From JAIBJP01 sp035639875 (GTDB taxonomy: Bacteria; Actinomycetota; Thermoleophilia; Gaiellales; Gaiellaceae): a DNA stretch of 38,458 nucleotides. The position numbers and the translations under genes were made by a program. The stretch is taken from positions 1 through 38,458 of the forward strand of contig DASQXE010000071.1 of the NCBI GenBank assembly GCA_035639875.1, read 5' to 3'. Shown here piece by piece: positions 15,560 to 22,459 of this stretch (position 1 is the first letter of the stretch; each line of letters opens with the position of its first letter). The notes under the pieces are model-generated. The model saw only the letters and a list, made by a program, of their open reading frames with translations. It made no database searches and was not told the DNA's origin.

Positions 15560-16351
15560 TTAAAACCGCGCGCCCCGAAGCGCAGTCGAGCATAGATGCT
15601 CTTCCTCCGGCGGCTCGATCTTCGGGATGACGGCGAAGAACAGCTCGCGCAGCTTCACGTTGTTCTCGTTGAAGACGGATACCACCTGTTCATGGGAGAC
15701 GGGTGGCGTTCCCTCGACGCCGACGTCGTGGTCGGTGACCATGGAGATGTTCGCGTAGCAGAGCTCGAGCTCGCGGGCGAGGTACCCCTCCGGATAGGCA
15801 GTCATGTTGACGACGTCCCAGCCTGCAGCCTGGAACCATTTCGACTCGGCCCGTGTGGAAAAGCGCGGTCCTTGGACGACGACGACCGTGCCGCCGTCGC
15901 GGGCGTTGATCCCGAGCTCGTGCGCGGTCTCGACGAGGAGGTGCCGCAGGTCTGGGCAATACGGGTCGGCCGCGGAAACGTGGGTCGTCTCGGGCCCGTC
16001 GTAGAACGTGTCCGCCCGGCCATTCGTCCGTTCGACGAACTGGTCGCAGACGACGAACTCGCCGAGCGTGAGATCGGGCCTGAGCGCCCCGGATGCGTTT
16101 GGGCCGATGATCCGCCGAACGCCGAGCTCCTTCATCGCCCAGACGTTTGCCCGGTACGGAATCTTGTGCGGCGGGAGCTCGTGCCTGGTCCCGTGGCGCG
16201 GGAGGAACGCGACCCGCTTGCCGCCGATCTCGCCGATGGTGAGCGGCGCCGACGGCTTGCCGAACGGCGTCTCGACCTCGACCTCCTCGACGTCCTCGAG
16301 GAACGAGTAGAACCCCGAGCCCCCGAAGACGCCTATGTCAGCCGTGGCCAT
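15560..16351 (-). CDS. mtnP: S-methyl-5'-thioadenosine phosphorylase
   Basis: Cleaves 5'-methylthioadenosine with phosphate to adenine and methylthioribose-1-phosphate, recycling the by-product of polyamine and other SAM-dependent synthesis. The 263 residues show the purine-phosphorylase family 2 motifs GGSGFYSF near the N-terminus, RHGTRHELPPHKIPYRAN, the NASGALRPDL turn, QGPRFSTRAE, and NMTAYPEGYLARELELCYA followed by TDHDVG. The Asp of TDHD favours 6-aminopurine substrates. Length is typical. The ATG at 16351 lies 6 bases after a TAGGGT -10 element, so the transcript is probably leaderless. Confidence 0.93.
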   Translation of the reverse strand: MATADIGVFGGSGFYSFLEDVEEVEVETPFGKPSAPLTIGEIGGKRVAFLPRHGTRHELPPHKIPYRANVWAMKELGVRRIIGPNASGALRPDLTLGEFVVCDQFVERTNGRADTFYDGPETTHVSAADPYCPDLRHLLVETAHELGINARDGGTVVVVQGPRFSTRAESKWFQAAGWDVVNMTAYPEGYLARELELCYANISMVTDHDVGVEGTPPVSHEQVVSVFNENNVKLRELFFAVIPKIEPPEEEHLCSTALRGARF

Positions 16352-16357
16352 CTCGTG

Positions 16358-16363
16358 ACCCTA
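16358..16363 (-). promoter_or_regulatory. Predicted leaderless -10 element (TAGGGT) for mtnP
   Basis: TAGGGT on the minus strand ends 6 bases before the mtnP ATG at 16351, with no Shine-Dalgarno site between. Confidence 0.45.
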
Positions 16364-16372
16364 GCGGCCACG

Positions 16373-16393
16373 TCCTGGTGCCTGGCACCGGGA
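16373..16393. repeat. Palindromic GGTGCC-T-GGCACC element
   Basis: TCCTGGTGCCTGGCACCGGGA is a near-perfect 21-base hairpin centred on 16383 (core 16377-16389). A related but imperfect sequence, CCGGTGCCTGACCCCCGG, lies at 16503-16520 inside the end of the DUF1844 gene. The pair resembles a dispersed short palindromic repeat. A second hairpin, CGTCTC-ATC-GAGACG (16396-16410), follows and may act as a terminator after the DUF1844 gene. Confidence 0.5.
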
Positions 16394-16458
16394 CGCGTCT
16401 CATCGAGACGGGTAGACCTTCGAAGCGCGTCTCGCCGACCCGAAACGAAAGCCTTGCT

Positions 16459-16818
16459 CTAGCCCGACTTTTCGCCGTCGGTCTGGCCCTCTGGGCCATG
16501 TTCCGGTGCCTGACCCCCGGACATATCCGAAGCGGCCTTCGCGTACGCGAGCTGGAGATTGGCCACGGATTGCTCGAAGTCGCGGATGAGGTCGGCGGGC
16601 ACGACCTGCGAAAGGACGGGCGTGAGGGCCTTCATCGTGTCGATGGCGAGCTTCGTCTGTCCGAGGTCGCGGTCGTCCTTCGTTTCGTCGGTCAAGCCGA
16701 GGCGGCGGTAGCCGATCGAGGAGATCTGGATGAGGACGCTGACGAGCACGTCCTCGACCTTGAGCCGTCGCAGCTCTTCGGTGAGCCGGCGCGCGACTTC
16801 TTCTTCGCTCTCAGACAC
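16459..16818 (-). CDS. DUF1844-domain protein
   Basis: A 119-residue cytoplasmic protein resembling DUF1844. It has a central segment DVLVSVLIQISSIGYRRLGL followed by an acidic helix (DRDLGQTKLAIDTMKAL) of the kind found in that family, and a third helix VANLQLAYAKA. The function is unknown; the family often sits beside housekeeping genes. The GTG at 16818 overlaps the stop of the carboxylate-amine ligase gene by 8 bp. The last 20 residues are low-complexity, and the part reading SGGQAPE is encoded by a GGTGCC-type repeat, so the C-terminus may have been extended by that element. Confidence 0.72.
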   Translation of the reverse strand: MSESEEEVARRLTEELRRLKVEDVLVSVLIQISSIGYRRLGLTDETKDDRDLGQTKLAIDTMKALTPVLSQVVPADLIRDFEQSVANLQLAYAKAASDMSGGQAPEHGPEGQTDGEKSG

Positions 16819-17962
16819 GAACGGGCTCCAGGGCCTCGTGTGCGTAGATCGTTTCCAGGCTCTCGCCCGCCTCGTAGCGAGCGATTTGCCGCTCCGCCGC
16901 GTTCCGCTCCGGGACTCCGAGGTACACGGAAACACCGAGCTCGTCCGCCAGGGGCCCGATCCAGGCGATGAGGTCCTCGATCCGCTTCCTCGTCGGAACC
17001 ACCCCACCGCGGTCGAGGTCGATGAAAGTCTCGGACAACCCGTGGCGGATCGCGCGCCAGAGGTTCTCCTCGATCAGCCGATGCGGGTGATCCGGGAGCG
17101 GTTCGCCCTCGTCGACCGCACGGGCGATCCGCGCGGTCAGCGCATAGAGGAGAGCGGCGAGCGCTTGCGCCTCTGAGAGCTCAGGCTGGCCGTCGCAGAT
17201 TCGGATCTCCACAGTCGAGAACGCGAGATGGGGACGCACGCTCCACCAAAGCTGCGTGTGCTCGCTGATCGAACCCGTGTCGTACAGGAAGCGCACGTAG
17301 TCCTCGTACTCCGCCCAGCCGGCGAAGAGGTCGGGGACGCCGCAGCGCGGGAACATCCGAGTAAAGATCTCCGTCCGGGCCGAGTGAAGGTAGGTGTACA
17401 CGCCCTCGACGAAGGGCGAGCTCCCCGAAACGGCCAGCAGCTCGGGAAGGTAGCTCCGCAGCGCGTTCGTCACGGCAATGGCCCGATCGGCGCCGCGGAT
17501 CCCGACGTGCACGTGTAACCCGAAGCTGTTGTTTCTCCAGACGACGTAGCGAAGTAGCTCGTCGTTGCGCCGGTAATGCGGCGTGTCGATGATCCGCTGG
17601 TCCTGCCACGGGCTCCAGGGATGCGTCCCAGTCGCGCAGAGAGCGACGTCGAAGCGACCGGCGAGCTCGAGGAGCTGACGCCGCCGCTCGGCCATGGTTG
17701 CGGCGGCCTCGGCAAAGTTTTCGCAGCGACCGGTGCGGATCTCGACCTCGGACGCGATCAGCTCGCCCACGAGATGGCCTTCGAGGTCCGTGCCCTCCGC
17801 GGCGTCGAAGAACTCCTCGAAGCGATTGACGAGGCTATGCGTACGCGGATCGAGGATCGCAAACTCCTCCTCGACCGCGACGGTGAAATCGACGCCGTTG
17901 TCGAAGCCCTCGCGGGCAAAGCGGATCTGCTCTTCGGGGCTGAGCCGCTGCGCCTCACCCAT
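16811..17962 (-). CDS. Glutamate-cysteine ligase family 2 (GCS2) carboxylate-amine ligase
   Basis: An ATP-dependent carboxylate-amine ligase of the YbdK/GCS2 group, 383 residues. It has the N-terminal VAVEEEFAILDP (about 31-42), a VGELIASEVEIRTG strand with acidic metal ligands, THPWSPWQDQRIIDTPHY, the FGLHVHVGI motif, and HLAFSTVEIRICDGQPE. These fit the glutamine-synthetase-like fold. Members show weak gamma-glutamylcysteine ligase activity and their true substrates are often unknown. The ATG at 17962 overlaps the end of the glycosyltransferase gene by 8 bp, and its own stop overlaps the DUF1844 start, so the three genes are translated together. Confidence 0.9.
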   Translation of the reverse strand: MGEAQRLSPEEQIRFAREGFDNGVDFTVAVEEEFAILDPRTHSLVNRFEEFFDAAEGTDLEGHLVGELIASEVEIRTGRCENFAEAAATMAERRRQLLELAGRFDVALCATGTHPWSPWQDQRIIDTPHYRRNDELLRYVVWRNNSFGLHVHVGIRGADRAIAVTNALRSYLPELLAVSGSSPFVEGVYTYLHSARTEIFTRMFPRCGVPDLFAGWAEYEDYVRFLYDTGSISEHTQLWWSVRPHLAFSTVEIRICDGQPELSEAQALAALLYALTARIARAVDEGEPLPDHPHRLIEENLWRAIRHGLSETFIDLDRGGVVPTRKRIEDLIAWIGPLADELGVSVYLGVPERNAAERQIARYEAGESLETIYAHEALEPVRV

Positions 17963-19193
17963 GGCGCGAAAGTAGCAGAGCGGCCACGTGCTCCCAGCTC
18001 CAGCGCCCCACCGCAGCCCGGCGCGCTGCCGCCGAGAGGAGCTGCCACTCTTCGCGGGGGAGAGCGAGGATCGCCTCGAGCTTCGCGGCGAGGTCGTCGG
18101 CGTCGCCCGACGCGAAGCTCGCCAGGTCACGGTGTTTGGGCGCATACTCGGCCTCGAGACCCGCCGCCACCGCGCCCAGGCCCGAATGGCGAGCGACGAG
18201 GGGCGGGGAGCCACACGCAGCGGCCTCCGCCGCCACCATGCCGAAGGCCTCCGGAAAGACGGACGGCGTCACGCTCACGTCGGCCAGCGGCCAGAGGTGG
18301 CGCAGATGACGATGCTCGAGGGGACCGGTGAAAAGAACGCGTAGATGCCTCGCCTGGCGCTCGAGCTTCGCCCGTGCCGGACCGAACCCGACGACCACCG
18401 TCCTCACCCGCTCAAGGCGCGAAAGAGCATCGACGAGGACATGGACACCCTTCTCGTGGCTGAGCTTGCCGACGTACACGACGGTTGGACCCTCCTCGCC
18501 AAGAAACTCCTGCAAACGGGCCGCATTGCCCTCGTCGGGATCGCGCTCCGACCGACGTAGGCCGTCCCGCGCAGCCTCCGCGAGCAGGCCGTCCAGCGCC
18601 TCGGCTCGGCTCTCGGGCCGGAACTCGTCCACGTCGACGCCGGGAGGAACGACGCGGACGCGCTCTGTCCAGCCGACGACATCCTCGAGCACCTCGCGGA
18701 TGTGCTCCGACCCGACTACGACTTGGGTCGCATGCACGAGAGACTCGCGCGCCCAAGCGACGAGCTCGGCGTTGCCGCGCATCGAGAACTCGAGCTCGGA
18801 GCCGTGCGCCTTGACGGTGAAGGGCATGCTGACGGCGCTGCCCACCGGCGCTCCCAAGAGCACGTGGTTGACGAATAGGAAGTCGGCCGGCAGGTGTTCT
18901 CGAACAGCGGCGGCGTTCCGCTCGACGAAGCGCTCGCGGTCGGCGCGCGTCAAATCTTGGAGATAGCGCGCCTCCAGATCCTCGTAGCGGTCGAGCACGA
19001 ACACGGGCAGCGGCCCGTCGATGTCCGGCCTGACCACCGTCGCACCGGCGAGATCGTGCCTCTCCGGGTGGGGCTCCTGGCAGAAGACGACGACCTCGTG
19101 CCCGAGTCGGCTCCATGCCCGGGCGAGCGCCCGTGTGTACACGTTCGAGCCCGTCCCGCCGAGGAGGTAGCCGTGCCAAAGGAGAATCTTCAC
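17955..19193 (-). CDS. GT4-family glycosyltransferase
   Basis: A 412-residue GT-B fold enzyme that transfers a sugar from a nucleotide donor to an unidentified acceptor. The N-terminal half begins MKILLWHGYLLGGTGSNVYT, the usual GT4 glycine-rich opening. After the linker VVPPGVDVDEFRP, the donor domain reads VVYVGKLSHEKGVHVLVDAL and has the E-x7-E signature in PEAFGMVAAEAAACG. No membrane helix is present. The start is GTG at 19193. Its start codon lies only 2 bp from the divergent ECF sigma start. It leads an operon with the GCS2 ligase and the DUF1844 protein. Confidence 0.9.
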   Translation of the reverse strand: MKILLWHGYLLGGTGSNVYTRALARAWSRLGHEVVVFCQEPHPERHDLAGATVVRPDIDGPLPVFVLDRYEDLEARYLQDLTRADRERFVERNAAAVREHLPADFLFVNHVLLGAPVGSAVSMPFTVKAHGSELEFSMRGNAELVAWARESLVHATQVVVGSEHIREVLEDVVGWTERVRVVPPGVDVDEFRPESRAEALDGLLAEAARDGLRRSERDPDEGNAARLQEFLGEEGPTVVYVGKLSHEKGVHVLVDALSRLERVRTVVVGFGPARAKLERQARHLRVLFTGPLEHRHLRHLWPLADVSVTPSVFPEAFGMVAAEAAACGSPPLVARHSGLGAVAAGLEAEYAPKHRDLASFASGDADDLAAKLEAILALPREEWQLLSAAARRAAVGRWSWEHVAALLLSRHG

Positions 19194-19195
19194 GC

Positions 19196-19726
19196 GTGCA
19201 TGATCCTGACGGACCCCTTGTAACGCGAGCCCAGAAGGGCGATCGCTGGGCCTTCGAGCAACTCGTCGAGCGGCATCAGCACCGCCTGTACACGCTCGCC
19301 GCCCGGCTCCTCGGCTCCCCCGACGAAGCGGGCGATGCCGTACAGGAGGCGTTCATCCGTGCCTGGCTCGCACTTCCGAACTTCCGTCGCGGCGCCCGTT
19401 TTTCGACCTGGCTCTACCGCATCTGCGTCAACGCAGTGCACGACCAGAGGGCGAAGACGCGTCGCGCCGACCCGTCCGACGAGTTCGAGGTGGCGGATCC
19501 GCAGGACGCTTTTGCCCGTCAGGAACTCGCCGGCGAGCTGCAGCAGGCGCTCAACGAGCTCGAGGAGGAATACCGAACCGCGGTTGTCCTCTACGACGTC
19601 CTCGGCTGCTCGTACGCAGAGATCGCCGAGCTAACCGGGGTCGCCGAAGGTACCGTGAAGTCACGGATCTTCCGCGGCCGGAGCCGGCTCGCCGAGGTCC
19701 TGGGAACCACGAGGGAGCCCCGCTAG
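19196..19726 (+). CDS. ECF RNA polymerase sigma factor (RpoE-like)
   Basis: A 176-residue group 4 sigma factor. Region 2 spans about 15-80 (FEQLVERHQHRLYTLAARLL ... STWLYRICVNAVHDQRAK) and region 4 about 115-165 (ALNELEEEYRTAVVLYDVLG, then YAEIAELTGVAEGTVKSRIFRGRSRL). The GTG at 19196 is the last start that keeps the N-terminal helix; a GGAG at 19181-19184, inside the divergent glycosyltransferase gene, is 11 bases upstream. Eight bases separate it from the zinc-finger anti-sigma gene, its likely controller. The secreted transglycosylase gene that follows may be a target of the system. Confidence 0.92.
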   Translation: MHDPDGPLVTRAQKGDRWAFEQLVERHQHRLYTLAARLLGSPDEAGDAVQEAFIRAWLALPNFRRGARFSTWLYRICVNAVHDQRAKTRRADPSDEFEVADPQDAFARQELAGELQQALNELEEEYRTAVVLYDVLGCSYAEIAELTGVAEGTVKSRIFRGRSRLAEVLGTTREPR

Positions 19727-19734
19727 TCGAAGAG

Positions 19735-20376
19735 ATGGTGACCGGCACACATCCAGAAGACGTCGATCTCTTCGACTACGTCGAGGGGGATTTACCCCCT
19801 GCCCGCGCGGCGGAGCTCGAGGTCCACCTCGCCTCGTGCACCCAGTGCGCGGAACACGTCGCCCGCGTGCGGACGGGCAAGGAGGTGCTGCGGGAGTCGC
19901 AGTTCCTGCAACTGCCGTCGGGCCGCCGGGAGAGGCTCCTCGCGAGCCTGCCGGCGCGCCCGCGCCTGGGGCGCGTGCGTCCGGCGATCTCGCCCAAGCG
20001 CCTGCTTGCCATCCTCGCCCCGCTTGCCGCCGTCGCCGCGGTGGTCGCGGCCATCGTGACGAACGGCGACTTCAGCGGCACCGGAGGCGGTGGCGGCGGT
20101 ATCACAGGCGCCGAGGCGACCAGGAAGGCGGCGCCGCAAGCCGCCGAGGGCGGCGGAGGCGCCGCGGGGACGACAGGCAGCGCATACGACGCCGCGACCG
20201 CGTTGACCGCGAAAGGATCGCCGGCGGCGGTCGCCTCCGAGCTTCGCCGGATGGGCTTCGACGCGCGCGTCGTGGGCGACCACGTCGAGGTTCGCAACGC
20301 CACTCGCGCCGAGGTCGGGCGCGCACTCGGCAAAAGGCGGCGCACTGGCGCCGTCCGCATCGTCTTCGTCAAGTAG
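19735..20376 (+). CDS. Membrane anti-sigma factor with zinc-finger (ZAS-like) domain
   Basis: A 213-residue protein with the zinc-binding anti-sigma pattern HLASCTQC (His31, Cys35, Cys38) in an N-terminal helical domain that would hold the sigma factor. One transmembrane helix lies at about 88-108. The external part has a glycine-rich linker (about 113-125) and a folded tail from about 155 (VASELRRMGFDARVVGDHVEVRN). Expected role: keep the upstream ECF factor at the membrane until an envelope or redox signal releases it. The gene order sigma/anti-sigma with an 8-bp gap supports this. Confidence 0.85.
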   Translation: MVTGTHPEDVDLFDYVEGDLPPARAAELEVHLASCTQCAEHVARVRTGKEVLRESQFLQLPSGRRERLLASLPARPRLGRVRPAISPKRLLAILAPLAAVAAVVAAIVTNGDFSGTGGGGGGITGAEATRKAAPQAAEGGGGAAGTTGSAYDAATALTAKGSPAAVASELRRMGFDARVVGDHVEVRNATRAEVGRALGKRRRTGAVRIVFVK

Positions 20377-20418
20377 CGAGAAGGGAAGCGGCGCCGGGCC
20401 GCGAAGTCCGGGAGTCCC

Positions 20419-21327
20419 ATGCGCTCAACGCGACTCGTCGCGTGCCTTGGCGTCCTCCTGGCCCTGCTGCTCCCAGCGCGCGCGCACGCAATCACGAACC
20501 CCCAGATCCCAGGCCTGCAGGTGGCCCTGAAAGCGAAGGGCTTTTACAACGGCCCGATCGACGGGATCGCCGGGCCCCTCACTGCCCAGGCGGTCCGTCG
20601 GTTCCAGCGCAGCGTGGGGATCGTCGCCGACGGCGTCGCGGGCCCGATCACGCGGAGCAAGCTCGGACGGCTCGGGCGACCGCTCTTCGGCCGCCGCCTG
20701 TTCCTGCAGCGCGGAATGGTCGGGTGGGACGTGTCCGTACTCGAGTTCTTCCTGACCACGCGGGGTTTCTGGCCGGGCCTTGTAGACGGCCGATTCACGC
20801 GACGAACGACACGCGCCGTACGTCACTACCAGCGGGCGCGCCACCTGCTCGTCGACGGTATCGCCGGCCCGCAAACCATACGGAGCCTGGGCATCCGCCC
20901 CGTCGCGTACAAGACCGCCCCACCCGTGAACGGGACCAGGACAACGGTTCGCGGGGCGCTGAGGTTCTGGGCGCATCACTACAGGCTCGAGCGCTCGCTC
21001 GTCGAGGCACTCGCGTGGATGGAGTCAGGCTTCCAGGCCAACATCCGCTCGTCGACCGGCGCGTGGGGCGTCATGCAGGTGACGCCGGGAACGTGGTCGT
21101 ACGTGGAGATGTTCCTCGTCGGCCGGCGCGTGCCGCGCACGATGGACGGAAACGTCCACGTCGGCCTCGCCTACCTCCATGAGCTCATGCACGAATTCAA
21201 CTTCCACGAGCGCAAGGCCGTAGCCGCGTATTACCAGGGCCCATGGTCGGTGCAAACGATCGGCGTCTACCCAGAGACGCGCGCGTTCGTCGCGGACGTG
21301 ATGGCTCTTAAACGGCGCTTCGCCTAA
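20419..21327 (+). CDS. Secreted lytic transglycosylase-like protein with two peptidoglycan-binding domains
   Basis: An exported cell-wall protein of 302 residues. The signal peptide covers 1-24 (cut after ARAHA). Two PG_binding_1 repeats follow at about 30-85 (LQVALKAKGFYNGPIDGIAG) and 97-157 (FFLTTRGFWPGLVDG). The C-terminal half is an SLT/lysozyme-like domain with catalytic Glu202 (ALAWMESGF) and the GAWGVMQVTPGTW motif. It would cleave glycan strands or process spores or septa. A GGGAG ribosome site precedes the ATG at 20419. It lies 42 bp after the anti-sigma gene, so it may be controlled by that sigma system. Confidence 0.9.
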   Translation: MRSTRLVACLGVLLALLLPARAHAITNPQIPGLQVALKAKGFYNGPIDGIAGPLTAQAVRRFQRSVGIVADGVAGPITRSKLGRLGRPLFGRRLFLQRGMVGWDVSVLEFFLTTRGFWPGLVDGRFTRRTTRAVRHYQRARHLLVDGIAGPQTIRSLGIRPVAYKTAPPVNGTRTTVRGALRFWAHHYRLERSLVEALAWMESGFQANIRSSTGAWGVMQVTPGTWSYVEMFLVGRRVPRTMDGNVHVGLAYLHELMHEFNFHERKAVAAYYQGPWSVQTIGVYPETRAFVADVMALKRRFA

Positions 21328-21343
21328 GCGCGGAAAGCACTAA

Positions 21344-21411
21344 AGAGGGGGAGACGGTTCTCGCACCTCGGGAGTTGCGGCCTCTCCCGAGGATGACCTG
21401 TCTCCCCCTCT
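21344..21411. terminator. Long nested hairpin between convergent genes
   Basis: A perfect 12-bp outer stem, AGAGGGGGAGAC (21344-21355) with GTCTCCCCCTCT (21400-21411), encloses a perfect 9-bp inner hairpin, CCTCGGGAG (21366-21374) with CTCCCGAGG (21384-21392). There is no long T-tract rightward; leftward the outer stem is followed by TTTAG. It lies in the 171-bp gap between the transglycosylase and rex genes and probably ends both transcripts, but could be a small structured RNA. Confidence 0.6.
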
Positions 21412-21473
21412 CGTTGGTTCCAGAATCGGCCGCCGTGTGCAGCCTCTTTAGCCCTTTCGAGGGAAATCCGTAC

Positions 21474-21492
21474 AAGTAACGGACTGTTACTT
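21474..21492 (-). terminator. Small hairpin after rex
   Basis: AAGTAAC (21474-21480) and GTTACTT (21486-21492) form a perfect 7-bp inverted repeat with a 5-base loop, 6 bases beyond the rex stop codon. There is no T-run, so intrinsic termination is uncertain. Confidence 0.35.
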
Positions 21493-21498
21493 GCTGCT

Positions 21499-22158
21499 TT
21501 ACGTCAAGTAGAAGTAGAGCGCGTAGAGGAGCTCGACGGCCGGGCTCGTCGTGTGCACGGTCACGTCCTGCGGCACGTGTAGGAGCGCCTCCGTGTAGTT
21601 GAAGATGATCTTCACGCCGGCGCCGACGACGTCGTCGGCGACCTGCTGCGCCGCCTCGGGCGGAACCGCGAGCACGGCGACGATGATGTTCTTGTCGCGG
21701 ATGGCCTCCGACAGCTCCGTGTAGCCACGGATGCGCGTGTGGCCGATCGGCTGCCCCACCTTCTCCTTGTCGGTGTCGAAGGCGGCCGCGATGTTGAAGC
21801 CGTGGTCGGCAAAGATCGTCGAGCTCGCGATGGCCTGACCCAGGCGTCCGGCGCCGAAAAGCGCGATGTTGTGCTGGCCCTGAGTCCGCAGGATCTTGCG
21901 GATCTCGGCGATCAGGCCGTCGATGTTGTAGCCGACCCCACGCTTGCCGAACTTCCCGAACGCCGACAGGTCGCGCCGGATCTGCGTCGCATTGATGTTG
22001 GTGTACTCGCTGATCTCCTGAGAGGAGATGCGCTCCTGCCCCATCTTCCGCGCTTGAGTGAGGACACGCAGGTACTGGCTGAGACGGGCGGCGACGCCGA
22101 CGGTCAGGCGGTCGGAGGACTGGCGCCCCTGGGTCTCGCTCGCGACACGGACGGCCAT
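21499..22158 (-). CDS. rex: Redox-sensing transcriptional repressor Rex
   Basis: Senses the NADH/NAD+ ratio and represses genes for anaerobic or fermentative NADH oxidation when NADH is low. The 219 residues comprise a winged helix-turn-helix (about 20-85, with SSQEISEYTNINATQIRRDLS and KRGVGYN) and a Rossmann domain with FGAGRLGQAI (GxGxxG at 102-107), ending in the domain-swap helix ELLYALYFYL. The ATG at 22158 gives normal Rex length; an upstream in-frame extension overlaps the glutaredoxin gene and is not Rex-like. A TATCCT box (complement of 22168-22173) is 9 bases before the ATG, so rex may also have its own leaderless promoter. Confidence 0.95.
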   Translation of the reverse strand: MAVRVASETQGRQSSDRLTVGVAARLSQYLRVLTQARKMGQERISSQEISEYTNINATQIRRDLSAFGKFGKRGVGYNIDGLIAEIRKILRTQGQHNIALFGAGRLGQAIASSTIFADHGFNIAAAFDTDKEKVGQPIGHTRIRGYTELSEAIRDKNIIVAVLAVPPEAAQQVADDVVGAGVKIIFNYTEALLHVPQDVTVHTTSPAVELLYALYFYLT

Positions 22159-22216
22159 GCGGTGGCCAGGATAACTGCATGCTCGCGCGGCCTGCCGGGG
22201 GAACGGAACCGCGCGA

Positions 22217-22459
22217 TCAGCCGAGCCGACGGCGCAGCGCGTCCGGGTGCACGAAGTACGTGAAGGCCTCTTCGCCGTCCACGAGGACGACCGGAATGCG
22301 CTCCCGGTAGCGACGCTCGAGCTCCTCGTCACCGCCGATATCGATTTCCTCGAGCTCGAAGGGATGGTCGGCTCGCACGCGGTAGAGCACGCGCCGCGCG
22401 TTCTCGCACAGATGGCAGCCGGCCGCGTGGTAGAGAGTCAGCCTATGGGTAGAGCCCAC
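22217..22459 (-). CDS. Glutaredoxin-family (thioredoxin-fold) protein
   Basis: An 80-residue thioredoxin-fold protein. After the first strand (LTLYHAAG) comes the CxxC redox motif CHLC, then the helix ENARRVLYRV, strand FELEEIDIGG and the cis-Pro strand RIPVVLVDGEEAFTYFV. It fits the DUF836/glutaredoxin-like group, which reduces disulfides with an unknown partner. The GTG start at 22459 overlaps the end of the glutamate dehydrogenase gene by 17 bp and rex follows 58 bp later, so it sits in a redox-flavoured operon. Confidence 0.85.
   Translation of the reverse strand: MGSTHRLTLYHAAGCHLCENARRVLYRVRADHPFELEEIDIGGDEELERRYRERIPVVLVDGEEAFTYFVHPDALRRRLG

Noticed and set aside
19115..19195. Upstream start for the ECF sigma gene
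   Set aside because: It lies inside the glycosyltransferase gene, is Arg/Ser-rich and adds nothing to the sigma domain.
22159..22332. N-terminal extension of rex to 277 residues
   Set aside because: The extension is Arg/Ser-rich and overlaps the glutaredoxin gene; the ATG at 22158 gives the family length.
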